Shown: positions 37,001-45,749 of the stretch, piece by piece
Numbering within the stretch: position 1 is the stretch's first letter
Layout: each line of letters starts with the position of its first letter
Source of the DNA: Thraustochytrium sp. TN22
Taxonomy: Eukaryota; Sar; Bigyra; Thraustochytrida; Thraustochytriidae
Length of the DNA: 64,000 bases
Direction of reading: 5' to 3'
Assembly (NCBI GenBank): GCA_013306675.1
Contig: JABLUY010000040.1
Span: forward strand, 116,376-180,375
Translations under genes and position numbers: made by a program
The notes under the pieces: model-generated
The model's input: the letters and a program-made list of their open reading frames with translations, nothing else
The model's database searches: none
Told to the model about the DNA's origin: nothing

Positions 37001-37744
37001 CGCTACGACGTGGAGGCGCGCGACATGCTGGGCGAGCCGGACACCGGCAAGCTGTGGGTGAAGCGCGCGATCGCGAACGTGGGGGCGACGGCGGCGGCGG
37101 CGGCGGAGGAGGAGGAGGCGGAGGCGGAGGAGGGCGAGGAGGAGGAGGAGGTGGTGGTGGTGATGGCGGGTATCGGAGAGAAGAAGGAGGCGGAGCGAGT
37201 GGAGGCGGCTGACGCAGTTGCGGAGCTTGGCGCCCGTCCCAGCGCGCGCTTGGACGGGCCATCGCGCAACATGAGGTCTGTGGTGCAGTCGAAGCTGATG
37301 TCATCGAGCAAGCGGCTGGCGTCGGACATTCTGTCGCTTGTGGACAGCCGGCGTGTGACGAGCATGCGGCAAGGCTTGCGTACGGAGCGACCAACGGTGG
37401 AGTGCGTGGAGCTGCTTGAACTGCTGAGCGCAGTGATGCGCGCGTGGCTCGCGTTTGAGCGCAGCGAGTTCGACGCGCTTTGCGAGATCTTCAAATCTGG
37501 CGACGCGAACGGCGATGGCATCCTGGACATGGACGAATGGGAACTCCTGGTGCTGGTGGTGGACCCGCACGCCGATCCGCGCAGCGTGCGGCGCATGTTC
37601 AAGCTGACGGGCGAGGAGAATGAGGACGGCGAGCACATCATCACGCCGAGCGAATTTGTCGAGGTGATGCGCGCCAATCACTACACGGGACCCGCGCTGG
37701 CGCACCTGCGTCCGGACCAGCCGAAGGCAGGCAGCGTGATGTGA
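34010..37744 (+). CDS. large uncharacterised EF-hand protein
   Basis: A 1,244-residue protein from the ATG at 34010 (MQPRRPQSARP); an in-frame ATG at 33938 is possible. The first 200 residues are Arg/Pro-rich and disordered. A short coiled coil (LAAENEALRARVAVLEDKA) lies near 400-440. Then come about 500 residues of helical, Leu-rich segments. Near 860-960 is a module containing VDADLIDDRAG, YDHFLSIEED and VRLFGIMTGALDPERYNP, which I think recurs in uncharacterised flagellate and ciliate proteins, though I cannot name it. After a Glu-rich linker, a canonical EF-hand loop DANGDGILDMDE lies near 1165, with a second, degenerate partner after it. Calcium binding is likely; a flagellar role is only inferred from the 'RPQSARP'-type N-terminus and the module. 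No catalytic motif is seen. Confidence 0.75.
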   Translation: MQPRRPQSARPTARRRRPCTAPHSRATGDAGQPWWMTQDEEDEEDQGNTYHHILDDGGSPQEQAEHRPLQPEASQSSLPQPYIGVEIVREATPVMEEASPPTVAAAPMMPRLAAAAKRKPAARRTRPRSAMVSSAREPPYRVAPSAEEREPILMRMTKAAVPVAQRETENAQRAENGGDPRVERGPPERGHEQSGGTIAFPYAKKLGLQFCKVREMRQNVALQSAVLAHRHRIKHPDVRPQHELKRERLRTLEAQTPAHRTQVLETFLTDEGEAQQDGARDVLAAGEDRNSLAFGWDAVSGVETGTSATIWANVAEHMDLSVLLQEVHDAKPAQLPDATSTHKALSLLKTAASLVEDELVASALEVVGTVVAAAIFCEQDAEAGGEPHFAVHARLAAENEALRARVAVLEDKATMQEDLLQELQQASSSERRRRLSESSGPSGKNSTTDAVQNALVRIVPDESERSEVFLELLRSGAVPVDELTAVGVFEVLEQEQAEEALRLVVRESASQEAAAAVVCAALTRVDGTAVATRALERERGLERMLFLESRSLSRRISFWELHWDALCDMLWLSSELLGTIVERRPELAGKFLRHYCEWLSAPGRAPVMFEKHRTVMEDILTQVMDFGNSFLEGALLRNRQALREVLESAEAGEDLLQTLAETSARIVGTVLDHSHATLAQALRDRSALLGRVTEESGGGWLLKFLRENLGIVARAVGSSDPELVAALCAQSPALLDALVRSEACDVAFYVAGHASALASALALAPPQVLEDEVLRGRPELLLGDEARLTRLGLRNLDQHRDACQNQAAQTDPPQAAPASGSGARARTLAEIAGKRKARADAWTLETLENAVADIVQAKVDADLIDDRAGHAREPLSEVAYDHFLSIEEDVAATKRAMAGVVAGVRASAESSSLVRLFGIMTGALDPERYNPQAEAVFLTLLTKLVPTEDVGDSLERSSGVALVPLASSLDAVADVASLYWYEQSDRDAVLDRVRELVRYDVEARDMLGEPDTGKLWVKRAIANVGATAAAAAEEEEAEAEEGEEEEEVVVVMAGIGEKKEAERVEAADAVAELGARPSARLDGPSRNMRSVVQSKLMSSSKRLASDILSLVDSRRVTSMRQGLRTERPTVECVELLELLSAVMRAWLAFERSEFDALCEIFKSGDANGDGILDMDEWELLVLVVDPHADPRSVRRMFKLTGEENEDGEHIITPSEFVEVMRANHYTGPALAHLRPDQPKAGSVM

Positions 37745-37950
37745 TGGCTTGAAGAAGCCTGAGAAGAACGACAACTTGGGCCGGGCGACTTGCCGAGCGA
37801 GTTCGTCGAGGTGATGCGCGCCGGGACCCGCGCTGGCGCACCTGCTTGCTGCGTCCGGACCAGCCGAAGGCAGGCCGGCCGGCAAGGCAGTTGCCAGCAG
37901 CGTGATGTGTTGGCTTTGAAGAAGCCTGAGAAGAACGACGACACGGGCAA
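37640..37950. repeat. duplication of the EF-hand gene's 3' end
   Basis: The stretch from GAGTTCGTCGAGGTGATGCG through the stop codon and GAAGAAGCCTGAGAAGAACG at about 37648-37772 is repeated at 37800-37940 with small insertions. AATAAATAAG, a possible polyadenylation signal, follows at 37977. Confidence 0.9.
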
Positions 37951-38065
37951 AGCGACTGCGACTCGGACTCGGAGTGAATAAATAAGTGTATGTAACTAAG
38001 TAGAGGCTAAGAGGAAGCTAAGAGAAGAGGGAAACGCGGCCTGGCAGACCTGTGTCTGTGGCGTG

Positions 38066-39103
38066 TCAGGCGTAGTAGGCGGCGCCGCACTCGTGGTAGC
38101 CAAGGCAGGCCTTGGTGCTCGTCTTGGGGAAGGCGAGGTCGAGGACCTCGGGCTCGAGGGGGGCGAGGCCGCAGGCGCTGGCCCAGCCCGTGGGCGAATC
38201 CAGGTCGGCCAGGTAGGTGCGCGAGCGCGGCGCGTGCACGACGGCCGGGTGGATGTGCGAGGCGGCGTCGGTGAAGAGCGCGACGAAGGGGTTGGTGCCG
38301 CAGTATGCCCGGAGCTCGCGCAGGACCTGGGCGGTGAAGCGCTGACAGGCCGGGCGCGCGCGGGCCTCGTCGGTGGGCGCGTGTGGGCGCGCCGGGTCGA
38401 GCACGAGCGGGCCTTGCGGCAGGCCGAGTTCGTGGAAGAGCACGGCGCGCAGACAGGTGGCGCGCTCGAGCGAGAAGCGCGCCGAGACGTAGAGAAAGTC
38501 GAACGCGTTGGCGTGCACGCGCGCGAGCGAGGCGCGCGCCGCGGCGGCGCCGTCGGCGAAGCGCGAGGCTGCGACGATGGCGCCGGAGCCGGCGGCGTCA
38601 ACGTCCACAAAGGTATCGAGGTTGACGACCACGACGCGGCTGGACGCCTCAATGAGAAAGATGGCCGCGTCGAGGCTCATTTGCTGGCCGCCGCGCTGCC
38701 ACGAGTAGGTGAGCGCGTTGCGGCCGCGGCGCAGGTCGGCCTTGCGCAGCAGGCCCGGCAGGCGGCTGGTGGGCGAGGACGGCGGGCTGACCTCCTCGGG
38801 GCCGGCCCGCAGGCGCTTGGGCGCGCGCGGCGGCAGCAGCAGCAGCGGGCCGTCGAAGCTGGCGCGTCCGCGCCGCAGGTACACGGGATCGTCCAGCGTC
38901 TTGCCGTTCACGCTCAGGCGAAGGCCCTCGGCCTCGGCCAGGTCCTCGTCGTTGTTCCCCAGGTCCGCCAGAAAGGCCGTCGCCTCGAGCGTCCCTGCGC
39001 CGCGCAGCACGGCCACCACATCGCAAGCGCTGGGTGCCGTCCGCGCCGCCTCCGCTGAGTTCCAGCCTCGCAGCAGGCCGCCCACGAGCGCCGCGAGCGA
39101 CAT
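38066..39103 (-). CDS. lipin-like protein with degenerate catalytic motif
   Basis: A 345-residue protein. The N-terminus matches the lipin N-Lip pattern: a helix with WNSAEAART, CDVVAVLRGAGTLEATAF, LGNN, then LRLSVNGKTLD, corresponding to the lipin 'NPATLSG-IDVIVV', 'FHVRFGK' and 'VDIEINGE' elements. The C-terminal half resembles LNS2, the HAD-like lipin/Nir domain: RNALTYSW, VVVVNLDTFVDVD, FDFLYVSARFSLERATCLRAVLF and LGLPQGPLVL. Lipins are Mg-dependent phosphatidate phosphatases requiring D-x-D-x-T. Here that position reads N-L-D-T-F (Asn161, Asp163), so the nucleophile Asp is missing and phosphatase activity is not expected. PITP/Nir LNS2 domains are similarly inactive and bind phosphatidic acid, so a lipid-sensing role is plausible. 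The protein is short compared with lipins (about 850-900 residues). Confidence 0.68.
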   Translation of the reverse strand: MSLAALVGGLLRGWNSAEAARTAPSACDVVAVLRGAGTLEATAFLADLGNNDEDLAEAEGLRLSVNGKTLDDPVYLRRGRASFDGPLLLLPPRAPKRLRAGPEEVSPPSSPTSRLPGLLRKADLRRGRNALTYSWQRGGQQMSLDAAIFLIEASSRVVVVNLDTFVDVDAAGSGAIVAASRFADGAAAARASLARVHANAFDFLYVSARFSLERATCLRAVLFHELGLPQGPLVLDPARPHAPTDEARARPACQRFTAQVLRELRAYCGTNPFVALFTDAASHIHPAVVHAPRSRTYLADLDSPTGWASACGLAPLEPEVLDLAFPKTSTKACLGYHECGAAYYA

Positions 39104-40472
39104 CGCCGTGCCGTGCCGTGCCGTGCCGTGCCGTGCCTGCGCGCGTCTGCGCTCGCGGGATCCCGTTCTGTCCGCAGTGCGCCGCCACCGCTTTGATTCC
39201 GGCTCGCGACCCGCTCGCTCGCGTAGCCGCCTACGTCGAAGCAGGCACTGGTCCTGGCACTGCGCTGCAGGGCCTGGCCGCCGCGCGCGGTCCTGGTCCG
39301 GCTGCTACGCGCTCTCTCTCTCAGGCTACGTCTGCCTGTCTCTCTCCGGTCTGCAGGCGTCTGCAGTGGTCTCTCGGCGGCGGCGCGGCGTCTGCGGCCG
39401 CGCGGCGGCGCGGCGTCTCGGGGCGCGCAGGCGGCCGGCCCCGAGTCGCGGGCGCGGACCTCGGCTCGCTCGCTTGGCGTCCGAGTCCGCCATGGACCCG
39501 CCTGCCAGCGCGCCTGACGTCGTCGACCGACGGCGAGCTGCACGCGCCGGAGGCCGCTCATTCGCAGAGACGGTTGGCGGCGGCGGGCGGGCGGACGGGC
39601 GGGTGGCGGGCGGGCGGGCGGGCGGCAGCGCGGGGCGACGCTGGATGCGCGCCGACGCGCCGGCCGCCGCGGCGCAGTGCAGCGCAGTGCAGCGCAGCGC
39701 AGCGGCCGCGAGGTGCGGCGCAGATTCGAGGCGCGGAATCGCAGAATCGCGGATCCCGGCGGTGGACTCTGGCCACCACAATTCCGCGCACAGTGGGTCA
39801 CAGCGGCGGGCGCTGTGACACCACACGTCTGCCTCACTGGCATACGATGGTGACCTGCGGTCGGGGATGGCCTTCCGCACGGTGTGCGACGTCGCCGGGC
39901 CGAGTGCACCGTCCGGGTGACCCTCCTCTGCGCAAGCAGCAAGCAGCGCAGGGCAATCAAGGCGGCCACGCAGGCTGGCGCAGGTTGCCGCGGGCAGCCG
40001 CAGCGTCCGCGGCGCAAGGCCGCCCCCCGCGCCGAGCGCGGTCGGCAGAAGGCCGCCAGAGCGACGGGCAGGGCCCGTGTGCAGCGCAGCAGCCGAGCCT
40101 GATGCAGCCCGGTGCCCTCCCTGGAACTGCGCTGGCACGTCGATGATGGAAAGTCTCGATGAAAGTCGCCAGCTGCGGCCAAGGCTTGGCCGGGTGCAGC
40201 GAGGCAGGCAGGCAAGGCAGGCAAGGCTTGCAGGCAGGCAGACCGCAGCCAGCTGCCGCCACGGCCGCCCGCCCGCCTGCGCGGCGAGGCGGCGGGCGGG
40301 CGAGCGGAGCCTGAGCGGGTCGCGTGCTCTGTGCAGCGCCAGTGGGTGCGTGCGTGCTGGCACTGGCACTGGCAGCGGCCACGGCGCGGCGAGGTCCGTG
40401 CGGCGGCGGCGGGTGGCGGCGCGGCGCGGCGAGCCCAGCAGAGCCGTCGCTGCGCGCGGCGGGCGCGGCGGC
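39104..40472. other. divergent region with no supported gene
   Basis: It starts with (CCGTG)n at 39107-39138 and contains GGGC-rich tracts near 39590-39640 and GCAGGCAGGCAA repeats near 40203-40240. Long frames on both strands lack any recognisable domain and have skewed Arg/Ala/Pro composition. Confidence 0.5.
39107..39138. repeat. (CCGTG)n microsatellite
   Basis: Six copies of a five-base unit abutting the start codon of the lipin-like gene. Confidence 0.9.
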
Positions 40473-42165
40473 ATGGCGGGCGCGCGGGAGGCGGCGCGCG
40501 CGGAGACGGCCGGCCCCGGCGTGGCGCAGCTGGGCGGCGCGCTGCCGGCGCAGGCGCTGCTGCCCGGGCCGCCCCAGGAGGCGGCGAGGAGCGCCGTACT
40601 CCTGGCGTGCTCGCTCAAGGCGGAGCTGGCCGGCGAGGCGGGCGGCGAGGCGGGCGGCGAGGCGGCGGCGCTCGGGCCGCGGCTCACGGAGCTCGACCTG
40701 GTGCGCCTCTTCGAGCGGCTGGACAGCGACCACGATGGTACGTTACCGCTCTCGTTGTCGATTTCTTGTTGTTGGTCATGTTGTTGTTGTTGTTGTTGCT
40801 GCTGCTGCTGCTCCTGCACAAGCGAGATGGCTAACCATAGGATGTGCGCGCGCAGAGTACCTCTCGCGAGAGGAGGTGAACGCGGGCCTGGCGGCCCTGG
40901 GCCTGCCGTGTACGCAGGCGCTACTGGACGAGATCTTTTCCAAGGCGGACCTTGATCACAACGGGCAGTTGAGCGCCGCGGAGTTCAAGGCGTACGCGGC
41001 AGAGCGCGAGACGGAGCTCCGCGATGCCTTCGTGTACATTGACCGCAACCACGACGGCCTGATCGACGCGGCGGAGCTGCGGCTGTCCTTGGCAGAGCTC
41101 CATCTCAAGGCGTCGGACGGGCAGATCGACAAGCTGGTGCGGCGCATGAGCCGCGTGGACGCGAGCGAGGTGCGCTTCGGCGAGTTCAGGCGGTTCCTGC
41201 TGCTGCTGCCGAACAGTTCGCTGCGGCAAGTCTTCGACTCTTGGGCCAAGGACTCGTCCGTGGACGTCGGTCTGGGCGAGGACTTTGGCGTGCCGGACGA
41301 GGTGGAGGGCGGCAAGCCGGCACACCTGGTGAACTTTGTGGCGGGCGGCGTGGCGGGCGCCGTGTCGCGCACGCTGACAGCGCCGCTGGACCGGCTCAAG
41401 GTGCTGATGATGACGGGCGGCGTGTCCGGGTCGTCGGTGCTGCAGGGGCTCCGCGCCATCTACCGAGAGGGCGGCTTCGTGGCGTTCTACCGCGGCAACG
41501 GGTCCAACGTGGTGAAGATCATCCCGGAGTCTGCGATGAAGTTCTTCACGTACGAGCGGCTCAAGCTGGAGATTGCGGAGGACCCGGAGAACATTCGCAT
41601 TCGCGAGCGCTTCTTGGCCGGCGCTGGCGCCGGCATCGTGAGCCAGACGCTCATCTACCCGTTGGAGATTGCCAAGACACGCCTGGCCGTGGCGGCCAAG
41701 GGCGAGTACCGCGGTATCTTCCACTGCCTAAACCGCACGGTGCGCTACGAGGGCCTGCGAGCGCTGTACCGCGGGCTGGGCGCCTCGCTGGCCGGCGTCG
41801 CGCCCTACGCCGGCATCGACCTCATGGTCTTCATGACGCTCAAGGAGAGTTGGATCCGCGCGCACCCGCACGAGGTGGACGGCCCGGGCGCGCTCACGCT
41901 GCTGCTCTTCGGCGCCACCTCTTCCACCATTGGCGCCACCGTCGCCTACCCGTTGCAGTTCGTGCGTGTCAACCTGCAGGCGCAGGGGATGAATCGCAAC
42001 ATGCCTATTCTCTACCGCGGCCCGCTCGACTGCTTTGCGCAGACCATCAAGCGCCACGGCCCGCTCGGCCTCTACCGCGGCCTCTTGCCCAACCTCCTCA
42101 AGACGCTCCCTGCCGTCGCCACGTCCTACTTGGTTTACGAAGAAACTCGTAAGGCCTTGTCATGA
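40473..42165 (+). CDS. Ca-regulated mitochondrial ATP-Mg/Pi carrier (SCaMC, SLC25A23/24/25-like), two exons
   Basis: A 524-residue protein from 40473-40737 joined to 40856-42165. The N-terminal half carries four EF-hand units: DSDHDEYLSREE (spanning the splice junction), DLDHNGQLSAAE, DRNHDGLIDAAE and a degenerate fourth. An amphipathic linker follows, then three SLC25 repeats with signatures APLDRLKVL, YPLEIAKTR and YPLQFVRVN. This is the SCaMC layout: Ca binding in the intermembrane space gates exchange of ATP-Mg for phosphate across the inner membrane. The start at 40473 lies after a GC-rich leader; the first 60 residues are Ala/Gly-rich and not conserved. The intron interrupts the first EF-hand. 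Confidence 0.94.
40738..40855 (+). other. intron of the SCaMC gene
   Basis: 118 nt, phase 1, begins GTACGTTACC and ends GCGCGCAG. It contains a TTG/CTG triplet array. Splicing makes the EF-hand loop DSDHDEYLSREE; unspliced translation would add a hydrophobic Ser/Cys/Val run. Confidence 0.9.
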
Positions 42166-42290
42166 AGACCAGGCAGGCAGGCAGGCAAGCAGGCAAGCAG
42201 CGGTGGCGGAGCGAATACTGTGCATGCCGCGGCGCGTGCCGCGGCGCGGACGATGACGAGTCTCGCACTGCAAGGCCTTGTCATGAAGAC
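42151..42290. repeat. direct repeat copying the SCaMC stop region
   Basis: AAGGCCTTGTCATGAAGAC, which includes the stop codon, at 42151-42169 recurs exactly at 42272-42290. Between the copies is a GGCAGGCAAGCA array at 42172-42200. Confidence 0.9.
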
Positions 42291-43124
42291 ACTGGCCTTG
42301 ACGAGTGCGAGCGCAAGGAGGTCTGGACTGAAAGGGAGCCAAGGGAGCTGGCCCGAGTGCGTGTGCTTGTGCGCGCGCTCGAGAGCGCCGAGAGCGCGCA
42401 CGCGAAAAGCCAAGCTCCTCCGCAGCCAGGCGTGTGTTCATGTGTAGCAATCATAGAGATTTTCCCAAATCATGTTGACGTGTTGATGCTGGCATCCCAC
42501 CGTTCCTTTCTCATCAAGCCAGCGCCCGGCAAGCCGCGCGGTCCCCGCGTTTGTTTTTTTCTTTCATGAGCGCGCAGACAGCGCGCATCTTTGGCGAGCG
42601 CGCATCTTTGGCGGCTCCGGGAAGCTCGTCATGAACGCCGCCGCCGAGCGCCACTGACCCCAGCCACGGCAGCCAGCGACGGCCAGCCGACCACGCTCTC
42701 GCTGGCTAGCGAGCGAGGTCAGCGGCGCCGCAGCAAGCGAGCCTAGCTAGCTAGCCACGCGCGCGCCGTGACAGACAGACAGACGCACAGACAGACAACT
42801 TGAAGCAGCAGTCACCTGGTTGAAGGAGAAGGCCGCGGCGCGCAAGTGAGCGGCGAGGTCGAGCTCGGCGGCGGCAGCGAGCGTCCATCCGCTCTCCCGG
42901 CCGGCTGAGATCAGAACCGATTCCGCGCGACCCCGGCGGGCGGGCGGGCGGGCGGGCGGGCGGCGGCGGCGGCGCGGCGCGGCGCGGCGCGGCGCAGGTC
43001 GCGGGCCTCGCGCAGCTCCGGCGGCAGGCGGCAGCGAGCGAGCGAGCGAGCGAGCGGGAGACGCAGGCGGAGGCGCACGCGCACGCGCACGAGCACGAGC
43101 ACGTGCCGGGTGAGGAGGGCGGCG
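42166..43124. other. gap with GGGC arrays, no supported gene
   Basis: It contains the direct repeat above, a CTAGCTAGCTAG block at 42744-42755, (GGGC)n at 42935-42962, (GCGGC)n to 42995 and (GAGC)n at 43035-43055. No gene is seen. Confidence 0.55.
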
Positions 43125-44111
43125 ATGGGGCGGCGCGGGCGCGCGGCGCTGGCGCTGGTGCTGGCCGCGACGGTGAGCGTGGCGTGCGCGCAGTATGATG
43201 ACGAGGAGGAGGAGCGCGAGCACCGCGACGGCTTCGGCGGCAAGCTCGTCAAGAGCCTCGCGTTCGCGCTGCTGGCCGTGTCGGGCGGGTTCTTGGTGCT
43301 GTTCCCGGTGGAGTTTGTGCGGCGGAGCTCCGAGTACCAGCGCAACTACGCGGCATCGTCCGGCAACGCGATGGTGGCCATGGTACAGAGCTTTCCAAGG
43401 GTGATGCCGCGCATCCTGTCGCCGAACGCGCTCGAGTACCTGACGCAGAGTTTTTTGCTTTTCGCGCCGCGGCTGCTCATCAAGTTTGCGGTGTACGGGC
43501 TGGTGCGCGGCACGGGCGGGAGCAACCCCGTGCTCGTGCTGCTGGCGTCCATCGTGGCGGGCGTGGCCACGATGCTGTACGCGTACCCGTTCCGGCGCGT
43601 GCAGCAGGTGTACAAGTCTGACACGGGCACCTTTCAGGAGTTGACGGGCATGATCGCGCGCATGGCGCGCAAGCGCGGCTTCGCGTCGCTGTACGACGGC
43701 ATGTTCGCGGAGTTGCCGCACATGATCATCTACCACATTCTGCTCTTCATGACGATGGAGATCACGAGCGGCGTGGTCAAGCACAAGGCCGGCTTGAATT
43801 TGGTGGTGTCGGCGCCGCTGGCCGTGGTGGCGGCCGCGGCCTTTAGCATGCCGTTCGAGCAGCTGCGCCGCGTCATGGCCGAACACCCCTTCGAATACAG
43901 GGACTTTCTCTTTCGCACGACCTCGCGTGGCGACGTGGTCATGCGCTGGCCGCTGCAGTGGTGGCGCCTCTCCGAGTACATCACCTTCGTCTGGCATGCC
44001 TGGACCAAACACGGCTTCACCCCGATGCTTGGGCGCGTCGACCTCCGCGTCAGTAATACCGCGCTCGGCATCGCTCTCTTCATGGACCACACGCTCCTCG
44101 CAAGCGCCTAG
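43125..44111 (+). CDS. divergent mitochondrial-carrier-like membrane protein with signal-like N-terminus
   Basis: A 328-residue protein. The first 22 residues (GRRGRAALALVLAATVSVACA) look like a cleavable signal peptide, followed by an acidic stretch. The body has about six hydrophobic segments and three weak carrier-type repeats: LFPVEFVRRSSEYQRN, YPFRRVQQVYKSD and MPFEQLRRVMAEHPF, each resembling P-x-[DE]-x-x-[KR]. The consensus acidic residue is kept in the first and third repeats but is Arg in the second. This suggests an SLC25-like fold in another membrane: ER, or an outer plastid membrane if the cell has a secondary plastid. The substrate is unknown. An in-frame ATG 15 bases upstream (43110) is an alternative start. 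The stop codon lies in a CTAGCTAGC block. Confidence 0.72.
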   Translation: MGRRGRAALALVLAATVSVACAQYDDEEEEREHRDGFGGKLVKSLAFALLAVSGGFLVLFPVEFVRRSSEYQRNYAASSGNAMVAMVQSFPRVMPRILSPNALEYLTQSFLLFAPRLLIKFAVYGLVRGTGGSNPVLVLLASIVAGVATMLYAYPFRRVQQVYKSDTGTFQELTGMIARMARKRGFASLYDGMFAELPHMIIYHILLFMTMEITSGVVKHKAGLNLVVSAPLAVVAAAAFSMPFEQLRRVMAEHPFEYRDFLFRTTSRGDVVMRWPLQWWRLSEYITFVWHAWTKHGFTPMLGRVDLRVSNTALGIALFMDHTLLASA

Positions 44112-45749
44112 CTAGCCAGCTAGTGCGCCCCTAAAAAGCAAGTACCGTACTATTGTTTGTCAACTGTCCGAGGCGAGCGCTGCCAGTGCTGCTGGCTGAG
44201 CAGGCTGGCGTCACCCCCGGACGTCGTCAAGGCCAAGCCCTCAAGGCCTAGCGTTAACGTTAGCGTAGACGTGGCCGCGGCAGCGTAACTTAAAACGTTA
44301 CTGACAGTAGAGCGCTGCACTTGATTGATGCCATTTTCTTCGCCGTCGTGGCACTGCAGTGTACTCGTAGCTTGGCTCCGACAAGGTTGAAGCCGGCGAT
44401 CCATTGAGGCCAATGCCAAGCACATCTTGGACCGTTGCGCGCAGTAGCCAGCCTGGCTCAAGACTTGAGCTCGACCGTCCAGCCAAACGCCGCGAAGCCT
44501 GGATTTGGGTCGAGTGAGCGCTCGTGGTCGTCCATCGCGCAGCCCGATTCCACCACGGCGAAAGACTAGCGTCGCCGGCGAGCCTCCGGCCGAGTCCGGC
44601 GAGCCTCGAACTCGCCACGAGGCACAAAGCAACGGCGCAATTTCTCAAAGCACTGCAACGGCGCAACTTGAAGGCAGGCTTCCCGTGCACGCGCGCCGTG
44701 GACGGTCCCGACTTTGGCGGCGAAATTGGCGCCGCGCGAACCTCGGTCGCCGCGTCGGATCATGAGCGGCCGCCTTGTGACCGCGGCGCGAGCCCTGGAC
44801 CGTCAGCTGGTACCAACCAGCCCACGCCGACGGCGTGCGCGCGCCGCAGGGCGTGCGCCACTTCTGCCATCATGGCCAGTGGCTGGCCGCGCTGGGAGGC
44901 CGGCCAGACGCCGCTCCGCGCCGCCTCCGCGGCGCTGCAGTGCCAGTGCAGGCTCCGGCCGCGGTGGGAGGCGGCTGCGCCGCTGTGGTTGAAGCTGTGG
45001 TGCGGTTCACGGCCGTACGTCCAAAGCGCCACGCGCCAGGCTCTCTCTCGCGCTGGTCAGGGCAGCGCCTGGCCGGCCGGCGCGCTCGAGTTCGTTGCCC
45101 GCTCGGCGCTTGCGGGCAGCGGGCCGGCCGCAGCTGGCCGGCCGCAGCCTCTGCAGACGCGGTGCTCAGGACCAGGGTGCTGGCTGCCAGCGGCGGCGGC
45201 CGGGCCGGCCGAGGCCAAGGCTCGGCGAGCCTTGTCAAGAGTTGATCGTCCGGTCGTTTGCGTGAGCATTTGCATGCACAGGCCCGCGCGGCGGCGCCGA
45301 GCTGGCTGGCCGCCGAGCTGGCCGGAGATGGCTCCGAGAGTCAAGAGCGAGGCTCGCCACACAAGGCCCGCACTGGCAGCTACGCTTGCCAAGGGCGGAG
45401 GTGAGACACACCGGCGGCTGACGACGGACGGCGTGCGTCCCGAGATTCACAGCCCACCATGGCATTGGCCGCTAGGCGCCTGCACCTGGAGCTTGGCAGC
45501 CAACGCGCAGCGACGCGGCTTCCCTCTACGGCCGCCGGGGGCCTGCGGTGGCTAGCCTAGCTAGCTAGCTAGCTGGCTCGCGAGGAACGAGCGCAAGTCA
45601 GGTCAGAGGAATGAATGAACAGAGGAATGAAGGAAAGGAAAGGTGGTTTATTGGCAGGTAATTATCATCATGTGCAGAGCCAAGCTCAGAGACAGCAGCA
45701 AAAGGTCACAGGTCATAGTACAGAAGCGCGGCGCGGCGCGGCGCGGCGC
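44112..45749. other. convergent gap with no supported gene
   Basis: About 1.6 kb without a recognisable gene. It begins with CTAGCTAGCCAGCTAG and contains another CTAGCTAGCTAGCTAG block at 45558-45573. A minus-strand AATAAA at 45652-45647 is a plausible polyadenylation signal for the zinc-binding gene. Confidence 0.55.

Noticed and set aside
39326-40819. 497-residue minus-strand frame upstream of the carrier gene
   Set aside because: It overlaps the first exon and intron of a confident gene and is low-complexity Arg/Pro/Ala.
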